Source: JBMNCR01 sp049366695 (GTDB lineage Bacteria > Bacillota > Clostridia > Eubacteriales > Alkalibacteraceae). From it: 50,982 bases of DNA. Positions within the stretch are counted from its first letter, which is position 1. Each line of letters starts with the position of its first letter. The translations under genes were made by a program, and so were the position numbers. Positions 1-8,614 of the stretch are shown one piece after another. The DNA is taken from the NCBI GenBank assembly GCA_049366695.1, contig JBMNCR010000092.1:1-50982 (forward strand). The letters run 5' to 3'. Under the pieces are notes generated by a model. That model was not told where the DNA came from. It made no database searches and saw nothing but the letters and a program-made list of their open reading frames with translations.

Positions 1-20
1 ACAAAGGCTTATAGCCGTAG

Positions 21-49
21 AGGAAACCACCCGTTTGACGGGTGGTCCT
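21..49. repeat. Bulged hairpin resembling the end of an IS200/IS605-family element
   Basis: The arms CCACCCG (27-33) and CGGGTGG (39-45) pair perfectly around a TTTGA loop. An outer AGGA/TCCT stem (21-24 with 46-49) is separated from them by an unpaired AA. IS200/IS605 elements are known to carry subterminal imperfect palindromes with unpaired bases, and a similar GGCTTATAGCC-like lead-in is common there. No T-run follows, so it is not a classical terminator. No transposase lies inside the window; if one exists it is to the left of base 1. The assignment is inference from shape and resemblance. Confidence 0.4.
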
Positions 50-163
50 GATTTAATAGTTGGAAAGTTTACAGTAGAAGGATTTAGCATTCCTCATAGG
101 TTTTTCAACTACGCAGCTATCGCTTAACTATTATATAATTACTGTTCAACGATTGTTCTACAA

Positions 164-193
164 TTGTTTTACCTTGGGATGTAAAAATATTAT
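164..193 (+). promoter_or_regulatory. Weak candidate promoter of the bza operon
   Basis: TTGTTT (164-169), an 18-base spacer and TATTAT (188-193) sit about 30 bases before the bzaA start. The match to the vegetative consensus is poor at -35. No cobalamin-riboswitch B12 box is recognisable between base 1 and the bzaA start, so regulation cannot be read from this leader. Confidence 0.25.
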
Positions 194-222
194 ATATATA
201 CAAAATAAAGGAGGAGTTATCT

Positions 223-1518
223 ATGACAATTTTAGAGAAAGCTAAACAGGGCGTTGTTACTGATGAAATGAAACAAGTAGCAATTAAAGAGGAAGTGTCA
301 GCTGAATTTATTAGAAAAGGAGTAGCTAGTGGTGAGATAGTGATTCTTAAGAATACAAATCATACAAATGTTATTCCCGTAGCAATTGGTAAAGGTCTAT
401 CAACTAAAGTAAGTGCAAGTGTTGGTATGAATGAAAAGACTGATAACATGGAAAATGAGATTGATAAAATACTGTGTGCTATTGATGCTGGTACTGATAC
501 TATAATGGATTTGAGTGTTATCGGAGATATTGACTGCATGAGAAAGACGGCTTTGATGACTACCGTTAAACCCATAGGGACTTTGCCATTATATCAAGCA
601 ATGGCCTATGCAAAAGAAAATAAGGGATCATCATTAAACATGACAATTGACGATTTATTTAATGTAATTGAAAAACATGCTAAAGACGGAATAGATTTTT
701 TAGCTATTCATAGTGCAATTACTATGGATATTATTAAAAGGGCAAAAAAGGAAGGAAGAATTGATCCACTGGTTAGTTATGGAGGTTCAAGATTAATAGG
801 ATGGATGTTGCACCATAATGTTGAGAATCCATTGTATACACATTACGATAAATTGCTAGAAATTGCAAAGAAATATGATGTGGTTTTAAGCTTTGCTGAT
901 GCTATGAGACCGGGTTGTATAGAAGATTCTATTAATGGTTCCCAAGTGCAAGAACTTATAGTACTTGGCGATTTGATCGAAAGAGCTAGAGCTTTCGGAG
1001 TACAAACAATGGTCAAAGGTCCAGGACATGTGCCAATAGATCAAATAGAGACTACAGTGAAATTACAAAAAAGTTTGTGTAAGGGTGCTCCATATTTCGT
1101 ATTTGGTCCATTAGTTACTGATAGTGCAGCTGGATATGATCACATCAGTGCGGCAATTGGAGGAGCAATTAGTGGATATGCAGGTGCAGATTTTTTATGT
1201 TATGTCACTCCAGCAGAACACATAGGATTACCAAATAAGCAAGAAGTTTATCAAGGCGTAATTGCAGCAAGGATAGCTGCACATGCAGCAGATCTTGCCC
1301 TTGGAATGGAGAAAGCAGTGAAATGGGATCTAGAAATGTCGAAAGCTCGTCGGAATCTAGAATGGGAAAAGCAAATGGAGCTAGCAATTGATCCAAGTAC
1401 CGCAAAACGTATGTGGACTGAAAGAAGTAATGATTTTTCTTCTGAATGCTCTATGTGCGGAAAATACTGTGCTATGAAGATCGTATCTGATTATTTAAAT
1501 AATAAAAAAGTGGGTTAG
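223..1518 (+). CDS. bzaA: BzaA, ThiC-like radical SAM subunit of 5-hydroxybenzimidazole synthase
   Basis: With BzaB it is expected to rearrange 5-aminoimidazole ribotide to 5-hydroxybenzimidazole, the first step of oxygen-independent dimethylbenzimidazole synthesis (known for the Eubacterium limosum system). The 431-residue protein is ThiC-like along its length. Two histidines that bind metal in ThiC are kept, H269 in GPGHVP and H333 in PAEH. The C-terminal cysteines are C409, C412 and C416, which gives CX2CX3C, one residue shorter than the CX2CX4C of ordinary ThiC. The start has an ideal AAAGGAGGAG site. BzaA rather than thiamine ThiC is called because a ThiC paralogue, cobT, a methyltransferase and two radical SAM genes follow in the exact bza order. 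Confidence 0.9.
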   Translation: MTILEKAKQGVVTDEMKQVAIKEEVSAEFIRKGVASGEIVILKNTNHTNVIPVAIGKGLSTKVSASVGMNEKTDNMENEIDKILCAIDAGTDTIMDLSVIGDIDCMRKTALMTTVKPIGTLPLYQAMAYAKENKGSSLNMTIDDLFNVIEKHAKDGIDFLAIHSAITMDIIKRAKKEGRIDPLVSYGGSRLIGWMLHHNVENPLYTHYDKLLEIAKKYDVVLSFADAMRPGCIEDSINGSQVQELIVLGDLIERARAFGVQTMVKGPGHVPIDQIETTVKLQKSLCKGAPYFVFGPLVTDSAAGYDHISAAIGGAISGYAGADFLCYVTPAEHIGLPNKQEVYQGVIAARIAAHAADLALGMEKAVKWDLEMSKARRNLEWEKQMELAIDPSTAKRMWTERSNDFSSECSMCGKYCAMKIVSDYLNNKKVG

Positions 1519-1530
1519 GGGGAACTGAAA

Positions 1531-2796
1531 ATGAATCAAATACAAGCAGCTAGAGCAGGTAAAATAACTGAAGAAATGGAAATAGTAGCATTTCAGGAAC
1601 AAGTAGATGTTGAGTTTATTCGTTCAGGAGTAGAAGAAGGAACGATTGTAATTCCAAGAAATAAGATGAGGAAACGTTCTAAAATATGTGGCATTGGTAA
1701 GGGATTAGATATTAAGGTGAATGCATTGTTTGGCACTTCAAGCGATCGTGATCAAATGTCAATGGAAGAAAAGAAATTGAAAATTGCTGAAGAAGCGGGT
1801 TGTCATTCATTTATGGATTTGAGTACTGGAGGAGATATTGATGGAATGAGAAAACAATCCTTATCTTTAGCAAATGTTGCTGTAGGGGGGGTACCTATAT
1901 ATCAAGCGGGTGTGGAGGCTATTGAAAAAAGAGGGAATTTGGTTTCGATGACTTCAGATGATATATTTGAAACTATAGAAAAGCAAGCAGCAGATGGACT
2001 AGACTTTATGGCAGTGCATTGCGCATTAAATTTTGATGTTATTAAAACATTGCAAAAAACAGGTAGGGTTACGGATGTAGTTAGTAGAGGAGGGTCTTTC
2101 TTAACTGGGTGGATGCTCAAAAATCAAAAAGAGAATCCTTTATATGAAGAATTTGATAGATTATTAGATATTATGAAGGCATATGATGTAGTTTTAAGTA
2201 TTGGAGATGCTATACGACCAGGTTCTACAGCTGATTCTTTGGACCAAGCACAAATAAAAGGACTGATGATAGCAGGAGATTTAACAAAGAGAGCACTAGA
2301 AGCAGGAGTTCAAGTGATGATTGAGGGGCCAGGACATGTACCACTTAACCATGTGCATAGTACAATACAATTACAAAAGAGACTTTGTCATCAAGTACCA
2401 TATTTTATACTTGGTTTTTTAGCAACAGATATAGCTCCAGGTTATGATAATATCACTGGGGCAATTGGTGGTGCATATGCAGGAATGCATGGTGCAGATT
2501 TCTTATGTTATTTGACACCGGCAGAACACTTAGGGTTACCAAATGAAGAAGATGTAAAAACTGGAGTAATATCTACAAGAATAGCCGCACAAGCTGCTAA
2601 TATTGCAAGAAAAAGAGAACACGTAATAAACAATGAATTAAGTATTGCTAAAGGTAGAGTTCTTAGAGATGCACAAATGCAGATTGATCATGCAATATAC
2701 CCAGACAAATTAACTGAATATTTGCTAGAAAAAAAAGTTGTACATGAAGAAGATGATGCTATGAAAGTAGCTGCAGAATATTTTGGGATAGCGTAA
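1531..2796 (+). CDS. bzaB: BzaB, ThiC-like partner subunit without the Fe-S cysteine motif
   Basis: This second ThiC paralogue (421 residues) starts 12 bases after bzaA. In E. limosum BzaA and BzaB act together to make 5-hydroxybenzimidazole. The barrel motifs are present: GPGHVP with H269 and PAEH with H333, at the same numbers as in BzaA. The C-terminus, however, ends VAAEYFGIA with no cysteine cluster, and none of the remaining cysteines lies in a CX2C context. From sequence alone this subunit should not bind the SAM-cleaving [4Fe-4S] cluster. It may contribute substrate binding or structure to a BzaA-BzaB heteromer. A frameshift is unlikely because the reading frame and start/stop spacing are intact. 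Confidence 0.88.
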   Translation: MNQIQAARAGKITEEMEIVAFQEQVDVEFIRSGVEEGTIVIPRNKMRKRSKICGIGKGLDIKVNALFGTSSDRDQMSMEEKKLKIAEEAGCHSFMDLSTGGDIDGMRKQSLSLANVAVGGVPIYQAGVEAIEKRGNLVSMTSDDIFETIEKQAADGLDFMAVHCALNFDVIKTLQKTGRVTDVVSRGGSFLTGWMLKNQKENPLYEEFDRLLDIMKAYDVVLSIGDAIRPGSTADSLDQAQIKGLMIAGDLTKRALEAGVQVMIEGPGHVPLNHVHSTIQLQKRLCHQVPYFILGFLATDIAPGYDNITGAIGGAYAGMHGADFLCYLTPAEHLGLPNEEDVKTGVISTRIAAQAANIARKREHVINNELSIAKGRVLRDAQMQIDHAIYPDKLTEYLLEKKVVHEEDDAMKVAAEYFGIA

Positions 2797-2912
2797 GTAG
2801 TGGGAAGTTGGAAATCGGAAGTTATTTTAGCGGAGTTAACGATGGTTAAATTCCAAAAGTAATACTTATGTATCAACTGACCAACCAACAAGCAAATGAA
2901 AGGAGTTTGAAA
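2797..2912. other. bzaB-cobT spacer containing a G/A-rich degenerate repeat
   Basis: This 116-base spacer is the only long gap in the operon. Its first half (2797-2850) has the GTGGGAAGTTGGAAATCGG type of G/A-rich sequence that recurs in other intergenic regions (near 8316, 27560 and 41310). No terminator is visible, so transcription into cobT is expected. Confidence 0.4.
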
Positions 2913-3983
2913 ATGTCAGATAAATTAATTCAAGTTATTGAGGGGATTAATCCCATTGATAAGAAATGGGAAAAAAAAGCAAAAGAATATTTAGATAATT
3001 TAGCTATCCCAAGAGGAAGTTTAGGAGAATTGTTGAATTTAGCTGAGCAGCTGGCTGGGATTCAGCAAACAATTAAGCCATGTGTTGCTAATAAACATGT
3101 AATTGTGATGGCAGGTGATCATGGAGTCGTTGAAGAAGGTGTAAGTGCTTTCCCACAAGAAGTTACTCCACAGATGGTAGAAAACTTTGTGAAAAATGGA
3201 GCTAGTATAAATGTACTTTCAGAAGTAGTTGGAGCGAAAGTGACGGTTGTAGATATGGGTATTGCACAAAATATGGATACTTTAGTTGAAAAGAATCAAA
3301 TACTATCTCGTAAGATAGATTATGGAACAAAAAATATGACTTTAGGATCTGCAATGACTAGGGAGCAAGCTCGAGCTGCTTTATTAGCAGGAATAGAAAT
3401 AGTAGAAGAAATCATAAAAAAACAAGGTGCAAATCTTATTGCTACAGGTGACATGGGTATAGGTAACACTACTCCAAGTAGTGCGATACTTTCGGTGATG
3501 ACAGGAAAAGAAGTATCCGAAGTTACAGGAAGAGGTACAGGAATAGATGATAATAAGTTGTTGAATAAAATTAGGGTTATCACAAAAGCCATTGAAGTAA
3601 ATAATCCTAAGAAAGATGATCCTATAGATGTACTTGCTAAGGTAGGCGGATTTGAAATTGCGGGTATAGCTGGTGTTATTTTGGGAGCAGCGTACTATAA
3701 AGTACCAGTAGTTGTAGATGGATTTATTTCAACTGCTGGAGCTCTTATTGCAAAAGGTTTAAATAAGAATACTGTAGATTATATGATTGCATCCCATAAA
3801 TCAATTGAAGAAGGACATAAAATTATGTGGAAAGAACTAGGATTAAGTCCAATTCTCGATTTAAAATTTCGTTTAGGAGAGGGAACTGGTGCTGTATTGG
3901 CAATGAATATAGTAGAAGCAGCAGCACAAGTAATAAATAAAGTGCTTACTTTTGAGCAAGCAGGAGTAAGTGAAAATGAATAA
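2913..3983 (+). CDS. cobT: CobT, nicotinate-nucleotide:dimethylbenzimidazole phosphoribosyltransferase
   Basis: Transfers phosphoribose from nicotinate mononucleotide to the benzimidazole base, giving alpha-ribazole phosphate for the lower loop of cobalamin. The 356-residue length is normal for the family. Recognisable segments are IPRGSLG near the N-terminus, VMAGDHGV, ATGDMGIGNTTPS, and the C-terminal RLGEGTGAVL with the catalytic glutamate. ATG 2913 is chosen over an in-frame ATG at 2868 because AAAGGAG lies just upstream of it and the extra 15 residues resemble no CobT. Its place between bzaB and bzaC matches the E. limosum operon. The stop overlaps the bzaC start by 8 bases, suggesting translational coupling. 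Confidence 0.95.
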   Translation: MSDKLIQVIEGINPIDKKWEKKAKEYLDNLAIPRGSLGELLNLAEQLAGIQQTIKPCVANKHVIVMAGDHGVVEEGVSAFPQEVTPQMVENFVKNGASINVLSEVVGAKVTVVDMGIAQNMDTLVEKNQILSRKIDYGTKNMTLGSAMTREQARAALLAGIEIVEEIIKKQGANLIATGDMGIGNTTPSSAILSVMTGKEVSEVTGRGTGIDDNKLLNKIRVITKAIEVNNPKKDDPIDVLAKVGGFEIAGIAGVILGAAYYKVPVVVDGFISTAGALIAKGLNKNTVDYMIASHKSIEEGHKIMWKELGLSPILDLKFRLGEGTGAVLAMNIVEAAAQVINKVLTFEQAGVSENE

Positions 3984-5487
3984 TTATGATCCACAAGCTT
4001 GTGGTGTACAGTACTTAGAAGATATATCTACGGCTTACTGGAATTCGCAGGTATTATTTACCGCTGTTGAATTAAACTTATTTGATTTTTTATACGAAAA
4101 ACAAAAGAACTTAGAAGAAATAGTAGAATATTATAAATGCAATATAATATCAATGGAACGTTACTTAGACACTTTGCAAATACTAGGGTTGATAGAAAAA
4201 TACGATAAATATTATTATAATTCTACTATTTCAAACAATTATCTTGTTCAAGAAAGTGAAATGTATCAAGGCAATTCAATATTGTGGAGAAAAGAGTTGA
4301 TGGAGAATTGGAAAGATTTAAAAAGCAATATTATACATGGGAAGCGACTTCACTATATTGAAGATAACGATGAGAATTCTATATACGAAAGGACAAAAAA
4401 GTACATAAGTGCTATGGATTGCATTGCTAAATATAAAGCAAAGGAAATAGTAAAAATATTTGAAGGGATTTCACTAACAGGTAATGTTTTAGATATAGGT
4501 TCAGGATCAGGTGCATTCTCAATTGAATTTATAGAAAAATATCCAGGTATGAAAGCAACACTTTTTGATTTAAAAAATGTTATTAAAATTACTAAAGAAA
4601 ATTTATCCCAACATAAAGGATTAAGCTTTCATCAAGGGAATATTCTTGAAAAATGGGATTTGAAAAATGATAAATACGATTTAATTATTATGTCTAACAT
4701 TTTACATGCATACTCTGAAAAAGAAGTATTACATCTATTAAATGAAGCTAATAAATATATTAGTAAAGATGGTTTTATATTAATACATGACTTCTTTACT
4801 GAACACTACCCACAAAAAGCTAGATTATCAGACTTAAATATGATGATAAATACTTTTAATGGTAAAGTTTTTAATGCAAAATGGGTATGTGAAAAGTTAA
4901 GAGAATATAATCTATATGAAAAGGGCTTATTACCTTTAGAAACAGATACAGGTTTAATACTTGCTTCTAAAAATAAAAGCAAGTTAGAGGAAATAAATTG
5001 GGATAAAAATAAGTTATTGATGAACAAAATAAATGATTTTGGGTTACAGACAAAATTAATACAGACTAATGAAGTATATTTAACAGAATCTGCTAGGATA
5101 AAATGTGAATATGGCTGTGAGTTTTATGGTAAAGGAAGTTGTCCTCCTAATAGCTTAAACATTGATAAAACAGCAAAAATTTTAAATGAGTTTAAATTTG
5201 CATTGTTATTACAAGGTGAACCCTCAACAAAAGATTTTCAGAAAAAAATATTACAAGCAGAAACGCTAGCTTATAAAGAAGGATTTTATAAATCTTTTGT
5301 TTTTTGGGCTGGCCCATGTTCTTTATGTGATGAATGTAATTCTGTGGGAACATGCAATAGAGCCAGACCTTCAATGGAGGGGTCTGGGATAGATGTATTT
5401 AAAACTGTTAGAGCGCAAGGAGAAACATTAAAAACTATTGGTAAACACGAGTATATTAAGTATTTTGGTTTACTATTATTGGAGTGA
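3976..5487 (+). CDS. bzaC: BzaC, 5-hydroxybenzimidazole O-methyltransferase fused to a DUF2284 metal-binding domain
   Basis: Expected to O-methylate 5-hydroxybenzimidazole to 5-methoxybenzimidazole. Residues 1-100 look like the winged-helix dimerisation domain of plant-type O-methyltransferases. Residues about 170-330 are a SAM-binding Rossmann fold with VLDIGSGSGAF as motif I. Residues about 345-503 are a separate domain matching DUF2284 (COG5423): C377, C381 and C389 followed by PP, then C448-X2-C451-X2-C454-X5-C460 and ARPSMEGSGIDVFKT. That domain is a predicted metal or Fe-S binder; its role here is unknown. ATG 3976 is preferred over GTG 3970 because CAGGAG is then 9 bases upstream. Confidence 0.87.
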   Translation: MNNYDPQACGVQYLEDISTAYWNSQVLFTAVELNLFDFLYEKQKNLEEIVEYYKCNIISMERYLDTLQILGLIEKYDKYYYNSTISNNYLVQESEMYQGNSILWRKELMENWKDLKSNIIHGKRLHYIEDNDENSIYERTKKYISAMDCIAKYKAKEIVKIFEGISLTGNVLDIGSGSGAFSIEFIEKYPGMKATLFDLKNVIKITKENLSQHKGLSFHQGNILEKWDLKNDKYDLIIMSNILHAYSEKEVLHLLNEANKYISKDGFILIHDFFTEHYPQKARLSDLNMMINTFNGKVFNAKWVCEKLREYNLYEKGLLPLETDTGLILASKNKSKLEEINWDKNKLLMNKINDFGLQTKLIQTNEVYLTESARIKCEYGCEFYGKGSCPPNSLNIDKTAKILNEFKFALLLQGEPSTKDFQKKILQAETLAYKEGFYKSFVFWAGPCSLCDECNSVGTCNRARPSMEGSGIDVFKTVRAQGETLKTIGKHEYIKYFGLLLLE

Positions 5488-5491
5488 TAAA

Positions 5492-6838
5492 ATGCGAGTG
5501 TTATTTGTTCAAGCTATTTCCACAGAATCAATAAATGCTGAAATGGTATATCCTATTGGGATAGTAACTTTAGCTACTAGAATAAAAGAGGAGCATGAAG
5601 TAGAAATATTAGATTTAAATATAGAAGAGGATCCGTTTGGAGAATTAAAAAAAACTATAATACATATGAAACCCCAAGTAGTTTGTATATCTTTACGAAA
5701 TATTGATCTATTAGGAAATAAAATGACTTCTCTGATTCCTCAATTTACAGTTGCGGTAAAAATGATATCACAATTACTTCCTGAAGTTGTAATAATTGCT
5801 GGAGGAACTGGGTTTTCATTATTTCCTAAAGAAATAATGAATTTATTAACAGAAATAAAATACGGTATTATCGGAGAAGGAGAGGATACTCTTCCCACAT
5901 TACTTGGATCTTTAACTGAACCACTATTTTTAAAAGGATTATGTTTTAGAGATAATGATCAAATAGTTGTTATTGATTCTTCAAAAGAAATAGATATGGA
6001 AAGTAGTTATGTAAATCCTGATAGAAGTTTACTTGATCCTTCGTTATATGAAAGAAATAGTTATGTACAATCATTGGGAATAGAAACAAAACGTGGTTGT
6101 CCTTTTAATTGTAGTTATTGTGTATATCCAAATTTACAAGGAAGAAAGCTTCGTTGTAGAAGTCCTAAAGAAGTTGTATATGAAATTGAAATGATAAATA
6201 AAAAATACGGAATAGACAGAATACACTTTACTGACCCAGTAGTTAATATACCTTCTGGTCATTTAGAAAATATTTGCGAATTATTGATAAAGAATAAAGT
6301 AAAAGTCAAGTGGAGTGGTTTTTTTAGAGAAGACTTTTTAAATGATTACAATACTGAATTATTTGCTAAGTCAGGATGCGAATGTTTTTCATTTTCTCCT
6401 GATGGACTATGCCAGGAATCTCTTGATACATTAGGTAAAAATTTAAAAGTTAGTGACATAATAAATGCTGCTAAATTAACATCTAAGACTGATGTGATAA
6501 GTGTTTATCACTTCATGGTAAATGTACCAGGAGAAAATAGTAAGACCTTAAAAGAGGGAACAGAATTAATAGAGCGCATATATAGTATTCATAAAGATAA
6601 TAGAAATCTTGGGACAATCGTATTAAATAATATTAGAATTTATCCAGATACGCCAATTTATAATTATGCAATTAAAAATGGCATAATTACTCCATCCACA
6701 GAATTGTTATATCCCACTTACTATAATCCAGAACCCTACAAAAGTTTAAGGTATCAATTAGAAACTAAACATTTATGCAAAAATATATTTATGTGGCAGG
6801 AGGTAGACTATGAAGATATTGTTATTAGAACACCCTAG
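5492..6838 (+). CDS. bzaD: BzaD, B12-binding-domain radical SAM enzyme converting 5-methoxybenzimidazole to 5-methoxy-6-methylbenzimidazole
   Basis: By known pathway order this enzyme C-methylates the methoxybenzimidazole. Residues 1-150 form a cobalamin-binding-like Rossmann domain. The radical SAM core begins at about residue 195 with C203-X3-C207-X2-C210 (RGCPFNCSYC). The length of 448 residues is usual for class B radical SAM enzymes. ATG 5492 is chosen because TTGGAGTGA precedes it and the N-terminal MRVLFVQA is the usual beginning of this domain; an upstream ATG at 5438 would lie inside bzaC. It starts 5 bases after the bzaC stop. The BzaD/BzaE assignment rests on gene order. Confidence 0.85.
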   Translation: MRVLFVQAISTESINAEMVYPIGIVTLATRIKEEHEVEILDLNIEEDPFGELKKTIIHMKPQVVCISLRNIDLLGNKMTSLIPQFTVAVKMISQLLPEVVIIAGGTGFSLFPKEIMNLLTEIKYGIIGEGEDTLPTLLGSLTEPLFLKGLCFRDNDQIVVIDSSKEIDMESSYVNPDRSLLDPSLYERNSYVQSLGIETKRGCPFNCSYCVYPNLQGRKLRCRSPKEVVYEIEMINKKYGIDRIHFTDPVVNIPSGHLENICELLIKNKVKVKWSGFFREDFLNDYNTELFAKSGCECFSFSPDGLCQESLDTLGKNLKVSDIINAAKLTSKTDVISVYHFMVNVPGENSKTLKEGTELIERIYSIHKDNRNLGTIVLNNIRIYPDTPIYNYAIKNGIITPSTELLYPTYYNPEPYKSLRYQLETKHLCKNIFMWQEVDYEDIVIRTP

Positions 6839-8315
6839 AAATATAAGTCAAGAAAATATTAATGATATAGCTAATGCTCCACTTTCATCCAGTTTATTTA
6901 CAGGATATATTGCAGCTTTATTATCAAAAGAAAAAAAAGATGAAGTTGAAATAATAGAAGGTTATCTGGAAAAGAAGACTTATGATGAAATATATAAAAA
7001 AATATGTGAGTTTAAGCCGCAGGTAATAGGTGTTCATCTAGTATATCAATGGAAAACAGATTGGGATTTATTCAAGTTATTTGAGAGATTAAAAAGTGAG
7101 AATAAAGTAGAGTATGTAACTGCTTATGGGTACTATCCAAATTTTGCATACAAAGAAGTCTTAGACAGTTGCAATGCAATTGACTCGATAATATTAGGCG
7201 AGCCCGAAACTCCTTTTTATAATTTAGTAGATGATATTAGAAATAATAAAAAGCATATTGAGAGTAAAGGTATTGTTTATAAAAAGAGTAATGGACAATT
7301 TCATATACAATATGAGCAACCTTTCGAACAATTAGATGATCTACCATTTCCTATAAGAACGAAGGCTTCATTAGGAATTGGTGAAGTAAATATTATGGGG
7401 AGTAGAGGGTGTTACGGTAATTGCACCTTTTGTTATATAAATCCGTTTATCGGTGAAAAAGCTAAATGGAGAGGCAGAAGTGCTGAAAACATTGTAAAAG
7501 AGATTGATGAGATTATTGTAAATACAAAAATGAGATATTTTTATTTTACTGATCCCAATTTTTTTGGACCAGGTATAAAAGGGAAAGAACGGGTGAAAAA
7601 ATTAGCTACTTTATTAAAAAAGAGAAATATTAAATTTGGTATTGAAGCTAGAGTAAATGATATTGAAGAAGAAACAATAGAATGTTTAGTGGATGCAGGG
7701 TTAAATCATATACTAATAGGATTAGAAAGTGGTAAAGAAGAAAGTTTAAAAAGATTAAATAAAATGACCACTGTAGAACAAAACGAAGAAGCAATTAAGA
7801 TATTGAGAAAATATGGAATAAATCCTAATGTAGGATTTATTATGTTTGAACCAGATTCGACTATAAAAGACCTAAGAATAAATTTTGAATTTCTAAAAAG
7901 AAATAAGCTATTGTACGATCTTGATATAACAGTAAATGTGCTTTATCATCATATGATTATTCTACAAGGTACAAAAGCATATAGACAGTTGCAAGGGGAA
8001 AAAAGGCTAATAATATCCCCTTTATCAACATATGAAGGTACTGCTGAATATAAGAATTACGAAGTTGCAAAGTTTGCTAGTATTATGAGAGATGTAACTA
8101 ATTTTATATTTTTACAATTAAAAAAAATGTGGAATAAAAAAGAATTTAATAAAGAATCATATAAAGATAATTTTGCAAATGCAAATGAAAGACTAATACA
8201 AGTTTTTGAAAAAACTTTAGTTTTAGTTGAAGAAGGTAATAATATAACAGATGAATATATGGATAAAACCATAAAAAAGACCAAAGAATATATCAAAAGA
8301 TATTTAATGGCGTAA
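6810..8315 (+). CDS. bzaE: BzaE, B12-binding-domain radical SAM enzyme for the last step to 5,6-dimethylbenzimidazole
   Basis: Final enzyme of the anaerobic pathway, replacing the 5-methoxy group so that 5,6-dimethylbenzimidazole results (established order in E. limosum). The protein has 501 residues. An N-terminal B12-binding-like domain (MKILLLEHPRN, PQVIGVHL) is followed by C201-X3-C205-X2-C208 (RGCYGNCTFC). The radical SAM barrel includes LIGLESGKEESLKRLNK. The C-terminal 100 residues are lysine-rich and helical. The gene overlaps bzaD by 29 bases with GGAGGT 5' of its ATG, so translation is probably coupled. No clear terminator follows. Confidence 0.85.
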   Translation: MKILLLEHPRNISQENINDIANAPLSSSLFTGYIAALLSKEKKDEVEIIEGYLEKKTYDEIYKKICEFKPQVIGVHLVYQWKTDWDLFKLFERLKSENKVEYVTAYGYYPNFAYKEVLDSCNAIDSIILGEPETPFYNLVDDIRNNKKHIESKGIVYKKSNGQFHIQYEQPFEQLDDLPFPIRTKASLGIGEVNIMGSRGCYGNCTFCYINPFIGEKAKWRGRSAENIVKEIDEIIVNTKMRYFYFTDPNFFGPGIKGKERVKKLATLLKKRNIKFGIEARVNDIEEETIECLVDAGLNHILIGLESGKEESLKRLNKMTTVEQNEEAIKILRKYGINPNVGFIMFEPDSTIKDLRINFEFLKRNKLLYDLDITVNVLYHHMIILQGTKAYRQLQGEKRLIISPLSTYEGTAEYKNYEVAKFASIMRDVTNFIFLQLKKMWNKKEFNKESYKDNFANANERLIQVFEKTLVLVEEGNNITDEYMDKTIKKTKEYIKRYLMA

Positions 8316-8614
8316 TTAAAAGTTGAAAAGTGGAGTGCATAGCTAAGTGAGGTGTAGTTAATATAGTTATTTGTTTTGATCAAAGTTTTTATAAAGAATC
8401 GTAGAATCTTATGATGAAAAAATATATGATGTGACTAATGTGTTTTATAAAAAACAGTATTGAAAAGCTAATTTTAAATAAGCATTTACGCGATTTTCGT
8501 GATAATTATTATCTTAATATTGCGTAAAAGATGATTTGTAAGATATAATAGTTAAGCATTGTTAAATTTAATAATTATATGCAATATTACGATTTTAAAA
8601 AAGGAGTTAGTCAA
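8316..8614. other. Intergenic region between bzaE and the MATE gene
   Basis: The first 35 bases are G/A-rich (AAAGTTGAAAAGTGGAGTGC) and resemble other degenerate intergenic repeats of the window. TTACGC (8486) and GCGTAA (8522) form a spaced inverted pair. No terminator with a clear T-run and no convincing gene is visible. Confidence 0.3.

Noticed and set aside
50..222. Cobalamin riboswitch before bzaA
   Set aside because: No B12 box or long paired architecture could be recognised, and only 222 bases of leader are in the window.
223..2796. Two tandem thiamine-synthesis thiC genes
   Set aside because: Both are ThiC-like, but the downstream cobT, O-methyltransferase and two radical SAM genes in bza order, the altered cysteine motifs and the lack of other thi genes favour bzaA-bzaB.
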